From positions 1,662,001 to 1,726,000 of the forward strand of contig NZ_CP117834.1 of the NCBI RefSeq assembly GCF_028735875.1: 64,000 bases of DNA. The letters are read 5' to 3'. Position 1 is the stretch's first letter. Each line of letters begins with the position of its first letter. A program made the position numbers and the translations under genes. This stretch comes from Shouchella hunanensis (lineage in GTDB: Bacteria > Bacillota > Bacilli > Bacillales > Bacillaceae_D). The notes below the pieces were generated by a model. The model was not told where the DNA came from. It ran no database searches and saw nothing but the letters and a program-made list of their open reading frames with translations. This document shows positions 33,005 to 42,453 of this stretch, piece after piece.

Positions 33005-33032
33005 AGGTCTGCTTAAAAGCAGGTCTTTTTTA
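33005..33032 (+). terminator. Terminator after the 32750 gene
   Basis: GGTCTGCTT and AAGCAGGTC pair over CTGCTT/AAGCAG plus weaker outer pairs, followed by TTTTTT. Confidence 0.65.
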
Positions 33033-33091
33033 CATTCTTAGTCTTACAGCTTAGATAGAGGGCATAAAAAAATAAGCAGGCAGAAGCCTAC

Positions 33092-33259
33092 TTATAGATC
33101 TTCTATTCTCCAAACATCATTATCCAAAAGAATTAAATCTAAATTTAACTTTTTAGCTTCTATTTCCGCGGAAGCTAAATTAGCAAACGTCTTGTCCTTA
33201 TAGTGTAAATCCTTTGAGGTTTCAGCAATCCCGTCAACGTACCGTACTACTCTGTACAT
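33092..33259 (-). CDS. Small hypothetical protein
   Basis: 55 residues from ATG 33259 (MYRVVRYVDGIAETSKDLHY), chosen because AAAGGAGAG lies 9 nt upstream; a longer frame from 33283 covers that site. Ends LILLDNDVWRIEDL. Function unknown; reads as a compact soluble protein. Confidence 0.55.
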   Translation of the reverse strand: MYRVVRYVDGIAETSKDLHYKDKTFANLASAEIEAKKLNLDLILLDNDVWRIEDL

Positions 33260-33883
33260 GGGGCACTCTCCTTTGACAGCCAATATGTAAGCTGTAAAGC
33301 AATTGTCTCATAGGGAAACGAATAATGATAGAGGTATAACCAATTCACATACCCTTACAACTTTGTGGGTAAACATTTATTTCATTAGACAGCGTAAAAT
33401 GCGTGTTTGCCCAAATGATCTACAAGACAGAGGACAGGACAGAAATGTTTTATACGTAGTGTATGAAATGAATCATAGTGGCGTTAATCTAACTGGTCTT
33501 GAGGTAATGGATGCATGTCGTAACCCATACGGCGGTGTGTCTTCGTAAGAATTGGAGTTAAGCGTCATTTGATTAAATCTGTATCAACCTTTTGGCTTTT
33601 CTAGGTATGCTTTTGCTTCTATTCCAGCATTAATTCTTGCTTTAATCTATCGTAGGCTTGAGAGAGGATCGGTAAACAACCTATGATGATAATGAAAGTA
33701 GTTCCTTTGCATAGCTGTAAAAAAGCATAAACTATACATGGTATCTCGGTTCTCACTCGCTAATAGCGCCAAACGAAACGCTCAAACCTCTGTTTGGGCG
33801 TTTCTTTTTGTATGTTTGATTTCCCTGCCTGATGTTCTCTTTGAAAAGTGATCACATTAAATAAAAGAGAAGAGGGAGCCGAA
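33260..33883. other. Gap before the beta-helix gene
   Basis: An 81-codon plus-strand frame (33303-33548) has no ribosome-binding site and low-quality composition and is not called. The rest holds no gene. A terminator lies at 33776-33809. Confidence 0.45.
33776..33809 (+). terminator. Strong hairpin terminator
   Basis: AAACGCTCAAAC (33776-33787) and GTTTGGGCGTTT (33792-33803) form a 12-bp stem with one G-T pair and a 4-nt loop, followed by CTTTTT. No clear gene ends here, so the upstream transcript is uncertain. Confidence 0.75.
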
Positions 33884-35476
33884 ATGAAACAGTCAGTAAC
33901 AGTGAAAGATTATGGAGCGGTAGGAAATCAAACGAATGATACAAAGGCATTTCAGAAAATATTTGCAGAAGAAAGAGAGATCTATGTACCGAGAGGAATA
34001 TATCATATTGATGAGACCATTAGGGTGTATGAAAATACGTCAGTCGTCATGGAAAATGGTGCTGTCATTCGTTGGAAAGGTCGTGCCAATCGCTGTGTTT
34101 TTTTAAACGGGGAGTATGGGAATACGGAGATTTCTGGATATAGTGGGGATGGGAACATCTATTTTCAAGGAGGAACCATTGACTTAGGAGAAATTCCTTC
34201 TGGTGCGACGGGATATGGACCCATTGCTTGTGGGTGGGCTCATGCGGAAAACATTCACATGGAAAATGTAACGTTTACGGGTGGGTACAATAATCACTTT
34301 GTCGATATGACAGCCGTTAGGCGATCGAGCTACATCAATTGTGTCTTTAAAGATATGACCATTACAGGTGGCAATGTGTATGAAGCACTACAGATTGACA
34401 TGTCAACAAATTCCGCCTTTCCACATTTCGGGGCGACAGATAATAAACCGAGTTATGACTGTGTCGTCGATCGGTGTACCTTCCGTAACGTTGCCATTGG
34501 TGTAGGTAGTCACGCATCTAGAGTGGTAAACGGAAAACAAATTATGTATAACGCGATTCGTATAACGAACTGTGCATTTTATAATATGAACGATCACGGT
34601 ATTCGGCTAGACAGTTATGAAGGAGCGTACGTTGAAGGGAATTATATTGATGCCACTGGTCAACATGGTATCTATGTTATTGGGGGTAAAGGGAACTACA
34701 TTGGCGCCAATTATATAAAAGATATAAAAGAACACGGTATTTGTCTTGTTGATAAAGGTATTAGTGGAACGAGCTATCCTGCTGCTACATCCATCGTACA
34801 TGGATCGCGTATAGTTAATTGTGGGCGATCAGCTGTACGCATTGTAAGGGGAAAAGAAATTGATGTGACAAATGTAAAAGCAATTGATAGTAGAGAAGAC
34901 GGCTTAAGTGCTACGGATAGTGAGATGATTCGCTTTATAAACTGTGATGTCAAACGTGCTTCTTCGTCAGGCAATGGTCGTTTTAACGGCGTAAGGTTGA
35001 GTGGTGTGTCAAGTGGTCAACTATCTGGTTTAGATGTTTCGAATAAAGGTCATTCCACGAATTATGCAAACGGCATACAGGTCACGAACACAAGTCACCA
35101 TATTAATACGTTTGAAAACAGAGTGGATAAGGGATCAAGCGGCAGGGTAAACATTGCCATCGGTAATGGGAATCGTGTCGATGGTGAAACCTATTTAACA
35201 GAGCTACTAAATGTTAGTGGAGTCGGTCAAACGATTCGTTTAAACGACGATATTAATAACTATACGTCCATTATTGTTGGATCAGGGATCGTCAGTCGTA
35301 AAGAAACAACCCATTCTATAGCAAGAGGGTTTTACCATAATGGGTTCCGTAGAGGAGATGATGTGATCAATGTCGCAACGGCAAATGGCAGAATCATTAT
35401 GGATGTGATCTCACCCACTGAATTAAGAATTGTTCGAGCAGATCATCCTGTAAGGGTCATTATAGGAAAACGATAA
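33884..35476 (+). CDS. Right-handed beta-helix (pectate-lyase-like) protein
   Basis: 530 residues from ATG 33884 (AGAGGGAG upstream), not the 33848 start. The N-terminal VKDYGAVGNQTNDTKAFQKI is the Pectate_lyase_3/beta-helix signature shared by polygalacturonase-like enzymes and phage tail spikes. Residues about 150-430 hold repeated parallel-helix turns such as ITNCAFYNMNDHGIRLDSYE and GNYIDATGQHGIYVIGGKGN. No signal peptide is seen, so it is either exported by another route, part of a surface structure, or cytoplasmic. Substrate unknown. Confidence 0.75.
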   Translation: MKQSVTVKDYGAVGNQTNDTKAFQKIFAEEREIYVPRGIYHIDETIRVYENTSVVMENGAVIRWKGRANRCVFLNGEYGNTEISGYSGDGNIYFQGGTIDLGEIPSGATGYGPIACGWAHAENIHMENVTFTGGYNNHFVDMTAVRRSSYINCVFKDMTITGGNVYEALQIDMSTNSAFPHFGATDNKPSYDCVVDRCTFRNVAIGVGSHASRVVNGKQIMYNAIRITNCAFYNMNDHGIRLDSYEGAYVEGNYIDATGQHGIYVIGGKGNYIGANYIKDIKEHGICLVDKGISGTSYPAATSIVHGSRIVNCGRSAVRIVRGKEIDVTNVKAIDSREDGLSATDSEMIRFINCDVKRASSSGNGRFNGVRLSGVSSGQLSGLDVSNKGHSTNYANGIQVTNTSHHINTFENRVDKGSSGRVNIAIGNGNRVDGETYLTELLNVSGVGQTIRLNDDINNYTSIIVGSGIVSRKETTHSIARGFYHNGFRRGDDVINVATANGRIIMDVISPTELRIVRADHPVRVIIGKR

Positions 35477-35622
35477 CAGTCTTTTCTAGTGTGTACAAAT
35501 TGTTTTTATTTATTGCAAGAAAGGACAGAAATCATTAACAATACATGAAGGAATTGCTGTGCTAACTTATGTATGGGTCAGCTCCCCGAGCTCATACTAG
35601 TTGAAAAAAGGGGAAATGGAAC

Positions 35623-36054
35623 ATGAGTGAGGTTGTTTCAATAGCCGATAAACGGCGGGAGAAGAAATGGGATTTTGAAAGAAAGATGTTACGTAAAATT
35701 GATATCCGTAAAATGGAGAAAAATATACAAGAATGGATCAAGCCAATCATGCCCTTTCATTTGCAGGCGTATCCCTTCTTAATTGATCAATGCATGGATG
35801 TGGTCATAGATGCGTTTTTACTTGGAACTGAGTACGGTAAATACGGATTTAAAGGAGAGCCTCTGCACCAGTCGAAAGGGAGATGTTTTGATGTGTTAGC
35901 ACATCTGTCTCACGACTTGGCTGCTACCTTGTCAGGATGGGGCAATAAAGGAATTGACGAATCCACTGTCCTAGCAACAGACATGCTTATTGGCTCTTGG
36001 TGGGAAAAAGGGTTTAACGAATCTTATAAGGCACATAAAATGCGTTTAGTGTAA
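35623..36054 (+). CDS. ybaK: YbaK-family protein (DUF2521)
   Basis: 143 residues. It matches the small protein found between rpsI and cwlD in Bacillus. It opens SEVVSIADKRREKKWDFERK and has a conserved middle (FLIDQCMDVVIDAFLLGTEY). No known catalytic motif. The 5'-flanking GGGGAAATGG provides a weak ribosome-binding site. Role unknown; conserved with sporulation genes. Confidence 0.8.
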   Translation: MSEVVSIADKRREKKWDFERKMLRKIDIRKMEKNIQEWIKPIMPFHLQAYPFLIDQCMDVVIDAFLLGTEYGKYGFKGEPLHQSKGRCFDVLAHLSHDLAATLSGWGNKGIDESTVLATDMLIGSWWEKGFNESYKAHKMRLV

Positions 36055-36110
36055 TCATTCATATCTTCTTCTTGTCCACGTATATATAAAGTGAGACAGG
36101 GGGAGACGGG

Positions 36111-36839
36111 ATGAAACGATATCAGATCATTTTAATTACAACGGGATTGATGATGGCCATTATTCTTTTATGGGCGCGTTTTGACGCAGGTACAGAGGAT
36201 TCAACTACGTGGCACTTGCCGCTATCTGGAAAAGTAATTGTGCTAGACCCTGGTCATGGAGGGATGGATGGTGGCGCCAGTTCTAAAGAAGGTGTCTTGG
36301 AGAAAGAAGTTACCCTTGAAGTGTCAATAAAGCTTCGTGATTATTTACAAGAAGCTGGTGCACTCGTATTAATGACACGTGAAGAGGATGTAGATTTAGC
36401 AAGTGAAGGAACAAAAAAGATTAAACACCGGAAAACCGAAGATTTAAAAAAGCGAGTGGAGATTGTGAACGAAAGTGATGCAGACTTTTTTATTTCCGTT
36501 CATATGAATGCCATTCCATCTCCTAAATGGCGTGGTGCGCAAACCTTTTATCACTTGAAAAATAAACAAAATGAGGATTTAGCTGTTTTTATACAAGAAG
36601 AAATGAAACGGAACCTTGAGAATACGAATCGCTATGCAAAACCAATTCATCATGTTTATTTATTAAAACAAGCGACGATTCCTGGTGCGCTTATTGAAGC
36701 AGGCTTTTTATCAAATCCTGAAGAAGCGTTATTACTTGAGACAGATGACTATCAGGAGAAAATGGCCGCTTCGATTTATGAGGGAATTCTTCGCTTTGCA
36801 TCAGGTGAAAAAGCACCAGATGCAAATCCCTATGAATAA
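36111..36839 (+). CDS. cwlD: N-acetylmuramoyl-L-alanine amidase CwlD
   Basis: 242 residues. An N-terminal hydrophobic anchor (about 5-22) is followed by an Amidase_3 domain with zinc ligands H49 (LDPGHGG), E64 (LEKEV) and the histidine of FISVHMNA, and catalytic Glu in LIEAGFLSNPEE. In B. subtilis CwlD, with PdaA, forms muramic delta-lactam in the spore cortex, needed for germination. Start follows GGGGGAG. Confidence 0.93.
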   Translation: MKRYQIILITTGLMMAIILLWARFDAGTEDSTTWHLPLSGKVIVLDPGHGGMDGGASSKEGVLEKEVTLEVSIKLRDYLQEAGALVLMTREEDVDLASEGTKKIKHRKTEDLKKRVEIVNESDADFFISVHMNAIPSPKWRGAQTFYHLKNKQNEDLAVFIQEEMKRNLENTNRYAKPIHHVYLLKQATIPGALIEAGFLSNPEEALLLETDDYQEKMAASIYEGILRFASGEKAPDANPYE

Positions 36840-36905
36840 ATGGATTCTTTGTTTGACGGTAGGCGCTTCCCTCAAGTAGGATAAGAGGTGGAGTGATGAT
36901 ATGTA

Positions 36906-37745
36906 ATGGAAGCTTATCGTGTAAAAAAGGTGTTAAATAATAATGTTCTTATAGCAATTATAGATGATGAAGAAGTCATACTAATTGGAAAAGGCATCGG
37001 CTTTAATAGAAAAAAGGATAGCGCCGTTCCAAGTACGGAAGCGGAAAAAGTATTTGTTCTTAAAAATGAAAAAGAACAAAGAAGCTATTTGACTCTTTTG
37101 CCGAATGTGGAAAAGCCTTTACTCGATGTAACAATAGAAGCGATTGAACTAATTTCAAAACGTTTAGGGGCTCCTTTAAACGAGCATATTCATGTTGGTC
37201 TAATGGATCACCTTTCATTTGCACAATCCAGAACGGCGGCTGGGCTGCACATTAGCAACCCTTTTTTAACAGAAACAAGATTGCTTTATCCAAATGAGTA
37301 TGCAATTGCAGTGGAAGTACTTCATTTAATCGAGGAACGGTTACATATGAAGATGCAACCGGAAGAAGCTGGATTTATTGCCCTGCATATCCATAGCGCT
37401 GTTAAAAATAAAGATCTTGGAACGGTAAACGCTCATTCGCAGCTTGTTTCAAAACTGCTGGGCATTATAGAAGAACAACTCGATATTGTGTTAGATAAAG
37501 AAAGCATTGATTATATGCGGCTTGTTCGCCATCTTCGGTTTACGATTGAACGGGTAGAAAATAACGAAGAAGTGGAAGAGGCAAAAGCAATTGATACCCT
37601 CTTGAAACAAGAGTATCCGCTATGCTATAATCTCTCTTGGAAGCTCATCAAAATCATGCAGCATTCCTTAGGGAAGCCTGTTTTTGATGCAGAAGCGGTT
37701 TATTTAACAATGCACTTACAACGAGTTCAACATAAATATAAATAG
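36906..37745 (+). CDS. glcT: Transcription antiterminator GlcT (BglG family)
   Basis: 279 residues. N-terminal RNA-binding domain (VKKVLNNNVLIAIIDDEEVI and KGIGFNRKKD) followed by two PTS regulation domains with conserved histidines (LNEHIHVGLMDH and FIALHIHSAV; the second PRD has LRHLRFTIERV and YLTMHLQR). It binds an RNA antiterminator in front of ptsG when glucose is being transported. It is placed next to ptsG, whose leader contains a matching site. Confidence 0.93.
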   Translation: MEAYRVKKVLNNNVLIAIIDDEEVILIGKGIGFNRKKDSAVPSTEAEKVFVLKNEKEQRSYLTLLPNVEKPLLDVTIEAIELISKRLGAPLNEHIHVGLMDHLSFAQSRTAAGLHISNPFLTETRLLYPNEYAIAVEVLHLIEERLHMKMQPEEAGFIALHIHSAVKNKDLGTVNAHSQLVSKLLGIIEEQLDIVLDKESIDYMRLVRHLRFTIERVENNEEVEEAKAIDTLLKQEYPLCYNLSWKLIKIMQHSLGKPVFDAEAVYLTMHLQRVQHKYK

Positions 37746-37747
37746 TC

Positions 37748-37774
37748 GTGTGACTGATTCGATCAGGCATGAGG
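37748..37774 (+). promoter_or_regulatory. RNA antiterminator (RAT) site for GlcT
   Basis: GTGACTGATTCGATCAGGCATGAGG contains the small hairpin CTGAT-TCG-ATCAG and overlaps the 5' arm of the terminator at 37766. Known GlcT targets have this layout, so binding would prevent the terminator from forming. Confidence 0.8.
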
Positions 37775-37828
37775 TAAATGTGTACTGTCCATACTAGGGA
37801 TAGTCTATTTTTCCTCATGCCTTTTTTG
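37766..37828 (+). terminator. Conditional terminator in the ptsG leader
   Basis: GGCATGAGG (37766-37774) pairs with CCTCATGCC (37813-37821), followed by TTTTTT. Mutually exclusive with the RAT structure. Confidence 0.85.
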
Positions 37829-37884
37829 TTTGCTCACATAAAACCGTTTTCTTTTGCTTCACTACAATGAAAGTTGGGAGAGTC

Positions 37885-39930
37885 ATGTTCAAAAAACTTT
37901 TTGGGAACCTGCAAAAAATCGGGAAAGCTTTAATGTTGCCAGTGGCCATGCTACCAGTAGCCGGTCTTTTACTTGGAATAGGCGTTGCCTTGCAGATGGA
38001 AGAGACATTATCGTACTTACCATTTTTAGATGCAGGTTGGATTCAACATACTGCAGGAGTAATGGAAGCAGCCGGTGGAATTATTTTCGATAACCTTGCA
38101 TTAATCTTTGCGGTTGGGGTCGCGATTGGCTTAGCTGGTGATGGTGCAGCAGCACTTGCAGCGCTAGTCGGTTACCTTGTCATGAATACAGTAATGGGAG
38201 AGTGGCTAGGCGTTACATCTGAGATGGTGGCAGATGATCCTGGTCTTGCACACGTATTAGGAATCCCTACCCTACAGACAGGTGTGTTTGGAGGGATCTT
38301 AGTCGGGATTATTGCTGCCATTTGTTACAACCGTTTTCATGATATTGAGATGCCGGCATTTCTTGGATTCTTCGCCGGTAAGCGTTTTGTGCCGATTGTA
38401 ACAGCTGCTATGACATTTATTGTAGCCTTGCTGTTATTAATTGTTTGGCCGCCAATCCAGACGGGTTTAAATGAAGTATCGGTTTTCTTACTAGAAACAG
38501 GGCAATACTTTGCTGTCTTTTTCTTTGGCTTTATTAAACGTCTACTTATTCCGTTTGGTTTGCACCATATTTTCCATGCACCGTTTTGGTTTGAATTTGG
38601 CCAATATACCAATGCGGCAGGAGAGATTGTTCGAGGCGATCAGCTCATTTTCTTTGCGCAGCTTCGTGATGGCGTAGACATTACAGCGGGTCAATTTATG
38701 GTTGGGGAATTCCCAATTATGATGTTCGGTTTACCTGCAGCGGCATTAGCCATGTACCATGCAGCGAAACCGGAGAAAAAGAAAGTTGTTGCCGGATTAA
38801 TGGTATCTGCAGCACTGACCTCTTTTTTAACAGGAATTACAGAACCACTTGAATTTATGTTCCTTTTTGTAGCGCCTGTATTATTTGTCATTCATGCATT
38901 ATTGGATGGTATTTCGTTTGTTATTATGACGTACTTTAGCGTAAATGTTGGTTTTACGTTCTCTGGAGGGGCTATTGACTTCTTCTTATTTGGGATATTG
39001 CCAAATCAAGACGGTTGGTGGATAACCATTATTGTTGGTCTCATTTTTGCCGTTATTTACTACACTGTATTCCGCTTTGCTATTGTAAAGTTCAATTTAA
39101 AAACACCAGGACGTGAAGTGGAAGAAGCAACAAATGAAAAAGCAAAAGATAAAGGTGCTTTAGCTGGTCACATTTTAACAGCAATGGGTGGAAAAGAGAA
39201 TATTGCTCATTTAGATGCCTGTATTACACGATTACGTGTGTCTGTTAACGACATTAAAGCAGTCGATAAGAAAGAACTAAAAAACCTTGGTGCCGCAGGT
39301 GTACTTGAAGTAGGAGATAACATTCAAGCCATCTTTGGACCACGCTCTGAGACGATTAAAGGACAAATGCAAGACATTATGGCTGGTAAAACGCCTCGAA
39401 CGGTTGAAAGAAAGCCTGATGATGAAGTGAACAAGCAAGTAGAAAAGGCTCAGCCAGAAGCGTTACAACAAGAGCAAGAATCAACCATGGCTTCACCAAT
39501 GACAGGAAAACTACTTCCGATTAGTGAAGTGCCAGACCAAGTGTTTGCTGAGAAAATGATGGGCGATGGCTTCGCGATTGAACCAACGGACGGAACGGTG
39601 GTCTCCCCAGTAGAAGGAAAAATTACAACGGTCTTTCCTACAAAACATGCGATTGGGATTACCTCTGTAACCGGTCGAGAAGTGTTGATCCACATTGGAA
39701 TTGATACTGTGAAGTTAGGTGGAGAAGGCTTTACGGTTTACGTTGAAGAAGGACAATCCGTTCATATTGGAGATAAGCTAGTTGAATTTGATGTAGCCTA
39801 TATCTCAAAAAACGCAAGATCTACTGTTACACCAATTGTTTTCACTAACTTAGCAGAAGGTGAAACGGTTCAAGTAAGAACAGGATCAGTAAAAGCTGGC
39901 GACGAGAATAAGATACAAATAAATAAGTAA
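37885..39930 (+). CDS. ptsG: Glucose PTS transporter EIICBA
   Basis: 681 residues from ATG 37885 ([20 protein letters not shown]), preferred over 37867 by family start and GGGAGAG site. IIC membrane domain (about 1-410), IIB (about 430-505) with phospho-Cys C446 in [12 protein letters not shown], and IIA (about 530-681) with phospho-His H603 in [12 protein letters not shown]. It takes up and phosphorylates glucose. Regulated by the GlcT/RAT switch just upstream. Confidence 0.95.
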   Translation: MFKKLFGNLQKIGKALMLPVAMLPVAGLLLGIGVALQMEETLSYLPFLDAGWIQHTAGVMEAAGGIIFDNLALIFAVGVAIGLAGDGAAALAALVGYLVMNTVMGEWLGVTSEMVADDPGLAHVLGIPTLQTGVFGGILVGIIAAICYNRFHDIEMPAFLGFFAGKRFVPIVTAAMTFIVALLLLIVWPPIQTGLNEVSVFLLETGQYFAVFFFGFIKRLLIPFGLHHIFHAPFWFEFGQYTNAAGEIVRGDQLIFFAQLRDGVDITAGQFMVGEFPIMMFGLPAAALAMYHAAKPEKKKVVAGLMVSAALTSFLTGITEPLEFMFLFVAPVLFVIHALLDGISFVIMTYFSVNVGFTFSGGAIDFFLFGILPNQDGWWITIIVGLIFAVIYYTVFRFAIVKFNLKTPGREVEEATNEKAKDKGALAGHILTAMGGKENIAHLDACITRLRVSVNDIKAVDKKELKNLGAAGVLEVGDNIQAIFGPRSETIKGQMQDIMAGKTPRTVERKPDDEVNKQVEKAQPEALQQEQESTMASPMTGKLLPISEVPDQVFAEKMMGDGFAIEPTDGTVVSPVEGKITTVFPTKHAIGITSVTGREVLIHIGIDTVKLGGEGFTVYVEEGQSVHIGDKLVEFDVAYISKNARSTVTPIVFTNLAEGETVQVRTGSVKAGDENKIQINK

Positions 39931-39938
39931 AACAAGTG

Positions 39939-39972
39939 GAACTAGAGTGCAATGCGCTCTAGTTCTTTCTTT
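39939..39972 (+). terminator. Terminator after ptsG
   Basis: GAACTAGAGTGC and GCGCTCTAGTTC (39939-39965) pair with one G-T, loop of 3, then TTTCTTT. Confidence 0.8.
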
Positions 39973-40033
39973 ATTTTATCTATGCTATACTAAAAGGAAT
40001 TACGTGAGTGTTTCAAAGGATGGTGCAAAATAA

Positions 40034-41086
40034 ATGACGGATCAAGAAATATTGGAAGCGCTAAAACGGGTAAAAGACCGGGATTTGGATAAAAGCATAG
40101 TCGACACAGGTGGCGTGCGTGAAATAAAAAATAAAAACGGAAATCTAAGCTTAAAAATAGCTTTGGCACGTACAGGAACGTCTGAACAAATGCAAGTACA
40201 ACAAGAAATTGTAAATGTTTTAAAAAGCGAAGGTGCTGCTTCGGTAGGCCTGCGTTTTGATACATTAACGGATGAAGAAATCCAATCACTAGGTGGAGCA
40301 AAAGAAGAGCCTTTTAAAGGCCCTGCATTACTTGCGCCAGATAGTAAAACAACCTTTATTACAGTAGCAAGTGGAAAAGGTGGAGTCGGGAAATCGACTG
40401 TGACAGTAAACACAGCAGTCGCATTAGCGCGCATTGGAAAGAAAGTCGGTATCATTGACGCGGATATTTATGGATTTAGTGTACCGGATATGATGGGCAT
40501 TGAAGAACGTCCGAAAGTCATTGATAAACGCATTTATCCTGTTGAGCGATTTGGGGTAAAAGTGATTTCAATGGGCTTCTTTGTTGAAGACAATGCACCT
40601 GTCATATGGAGAGGGCCAATGCTCGGAAAGATGATTAACCAATTTTTCTCCGAATGCGAATGGGGCGAGCTCGATTATCTTGTTTTAGATTTACCACCGG
40701 GTACAGGCGACGTAGCCCTTGATTTACATTCCATGCTACCCGATTCAAAAGAGCTACTAGTCACAACCCCGCACGCAACAGCTGCATTTGTCGCTGCACG
40801 TGCAGGAGCGATGGCGATTAAAACAAACCATGAAATGCTTGGTGTTGTTGAGAATATGGCATATTTCGAGAGCCAAACAACAGGGGAAAAAGAATATGTA
40901 TTTGGCCAAGGTGGCGGTCCTCGTTTAGCGGAAGAGTTGAAGACAGACTTATTAGCGCAAATTCCATTAGGACAACCTGTCGTTGATGAAAACGATTTTG
41001 CGCCATCTATCTATGGAGAAGATCACCCAATTGGTGAAATTTATCAAGAGCTTGCACAAGCTATTGCGTTTAAAGTAGAACGATAA
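40034..41086 (+). CDS. salA: Mrp/SalA family iron-sulfur carrier ATPase
   Basis: 350 residues. An N-terminal MIP18-like domain (ILEALKRVKDRDLDKSIVDT) is followed by a deviant P-loop VASGKGGVGKST and LDLPPGTGDVALDL. The family loads or carries Fe-S clusters; in B. subtilis the gene at this locus (ybaL/salA) also acts as a regulator of scoC. Position after cwlD and before gerD matches Bacillus. CxxC cysteines near the C-terminus found in some Mrp proteins are absent. Confidence 0.88.
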   Translation: MTDQEILEALKRVKDRDLDKSIVDTGGVREIKNKNGNLSLKIALARTGTSEQMQVQQEIVNVLKSEGAASVGLRFDTLTDEEIQSLGGAKEEPFKGPALLAPDSKTTFITVASGKGGVGKSTVTVNTAVALARIGKKVGIIDADIYGFSVPDMMGIEERPKVIDKRIYPVERFGVKVISMGFFVEDNAPVIWRGPMLGKMINQFFSECEWGELDYLVLDLPPGTGDVALDLHSMLPDSKELLVTTPHATAAFVAARAGAMAIKTNHEMLGVVENMAYFESQTTGEKEYVFGQGGGPRLAEELKTDLLAQIPLGQPVVDENDFAPSIYGEDHPIGEIYQELAQAIAFKVER

Positions 41087-41091
41087 AAAAT

Positions 41092-41124
41092 AAAAGACTG
41101 AGCCCAATGGGGTTCAGTCTTTTA
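41092..41124. terminator. Bidirectional terminator between salA and gerD
   Basis: AAAAGACTGAGCCC (41092-41105) and GGGGTTCAGTCTTTT (41109-41123) form a long stem with A- and T-tracts on both sides. It overlaps the gerD stop. Confidence 0.85.
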
Positions 41125-41706
41125 TTCGTTTGAGTTGTCTTCTGAATCTTTACTTTGCTTCTCAATCGCCTCATTCATTAAGCCTGCCATTTTCGCTGCA
41201 AAATAAGGACTCTCTAACGCTTCACTCATAATCCCCATAATTTGTTCGCGGTATTCTTTGGATTTCATTAGCTCCAACGCCTGCTCACCCATTTGCGGAT
41301 CTTTTAATATATCCATCATCATCTGTTGATAATCTGGATCTTTCATTAATGATTTAATGATTTTTTCATTCTCCGCTTGCATGCTTTCTGCAAAAGCTTT
41401 CGCAAACTCAGGGTCCTTCATGACTTCTTGCCAATATTTCTTACCCTCGTCAGATGTTAATGTATCTTGAATGGTTTGTTTAACGAAGGCGCTATCCATC
41501 ACAATTTCTTCTCGCATATCTTCTTGCGCAATCAATTCATGTAATGCTTTCTTTCCTTCGTCTGTCTTCAATAAATCAATCACCATTTTTTTTGTGCCTT
41601 CATAATCGGTGTTCTGTTGTGCTTCTGTTTGGGCACAGCCACTTAACGTAGCGAGTATGAAAGATAAAGACATAATGACGGCAAACGTATAGTTCCTCAT
41701 ACGCAT
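41122..41706 (-). CDS. gerD: Spore germination lipoprotein GerD
   Basis: 194 residues with a lipoprotein signal ending ATLSGC (C24). The mature part is helical and includes ALHELIAQEDMREEIVMDSA and DPDYQQMMMDILKDPQMGEQ. GerD clusters nutrient germinant receptors in the spore inner membrane. The start could be M1 or the ATG two codons later. Placed between salA and kbaA as in B. subtilis. Confidence 0.92.
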   Translation of the reverse strand: MRMRNYTFAVIMSLSFILATLSGCAQTEAQQNTDYEGTKKMVIDLLKTDEGKKALHELIAQEDMREEIVMDSAFVKQTIQDTLTSDEGKKYWQEVMKDPEFAKAFAESMQAENEKIIKSLMKDPDYQQMMMDILKDPQMGEQALELMKSKEYREQIMGIMSEALESPYFAAKMAGLMNEAIEKQSKDSEDNSNE

Positions 41707-41840
41707 ATTGTGGAATCCTTTCTGTCTTGGATTTGCTTTTAGTGTTTGCCGTGCTTAAGAAAATATGCATAAACAAGCTGGTGTTTCTTTACTAAGGTTG
41801 CTACAATTAATAATGGATTCTAAAAATGGGGGATTTGCTT

Positions 41841-42425
41841 GTGAACAGCAGGAAAGTGGTTTTTATATTTTGGTCGACGTTGCTTCTCGGAAGTCTATCC
41901 GGTGGTATTGTCGGCGTTCTGACGAATCTAGATCGGTATCTTGGTGATGGTGCTGAGAATTTTCTGATTGGACTTGTCTGGATGCTTGGCATTAGTGCTG
42001 CCTTTACACTTGTTTCGCAAATGGGTTTTTTCGCATATTTATTTATACATCGTTTTGGTCTGGGCTTGTCTCGATCGCACAAATTATGGAACCGTATCCA
42101 GTGGGTCCTGATTGCGTTTGTCTTTTTTGACTTAGTTTATTTTCGCTATATTGCATTTGGAGAAAACAGTTCTTTCTGGGGATACTTTATTATCCCGACG
42201 GCTCTTTTCCTTTATGCACTTATCATCGCAACAATTAAAGCGAAAGAAACGAATAAAGGAGCGTTCGTACCTGCGCTATTCTTTATGTTTGTAATTACTA
42301 CGATTGAATGGATACCGGCCATCGTTGCTGATGATCCAAACTGGCTTATTTTATATCTTACCCCTCTATTAGTAGGGAACACGTATCAACTGCTCTTGTT
42401 GCATCGATTACATAAAAAAACCTGA
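41841..42425 (+). CDS. kbaA: KinB signalling pathway activation protein KbaA
   Basis: 194 residues from GTG 41841 (VNSRKVVFIFWSTLLLGSL), which has GGGGGA at the right spacing; the ATG at 41826 lies in that site. About six membrane segments, e.g. FLIGLVWMLGISAAFTLVS and FVPALFFMFVITTIEW. In B. subtilis KbaA is needed for KinB-driven entry into sporulation. Convergent with pdaB. Confidence 0.88.
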   Translation: MNSRKVVFIFWSTLLLGSLSGGIVGVLTNLDRYLGDGAENFLIGLVWMLGISAAFTLVSQMGFFAYLFIHRFGLGLSRSHKLWNRIQWVLIAFVFFDLVYFRYIAFGENSSFWGYFIIPTALFLYALIIATIKAKETNKGAFVPALFFMFVITTIEWIPAIVADDPNWLILYLTPLLVGNTYQLLLLHRLHKKT

Positions 42426-42447
42426 TCCGCAAGAGGATCAGGTTTTT
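42414..42447. terminator. Bidirectional terminator between kbaA and pdaB
   Basis: AAAAAAACCTGATCC and GGATCAGGTTTTT arms with a 6-nt loop; A run on one side, T run on the other. Confidence 0.9.
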
Positions 42448-42453
42448 ATGATT

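Noticed and set aside
33303-33548. 81-codon plus-strand frame
   Set aside because: No ribosome-binding site, unusual composition, no partner genes; not called.
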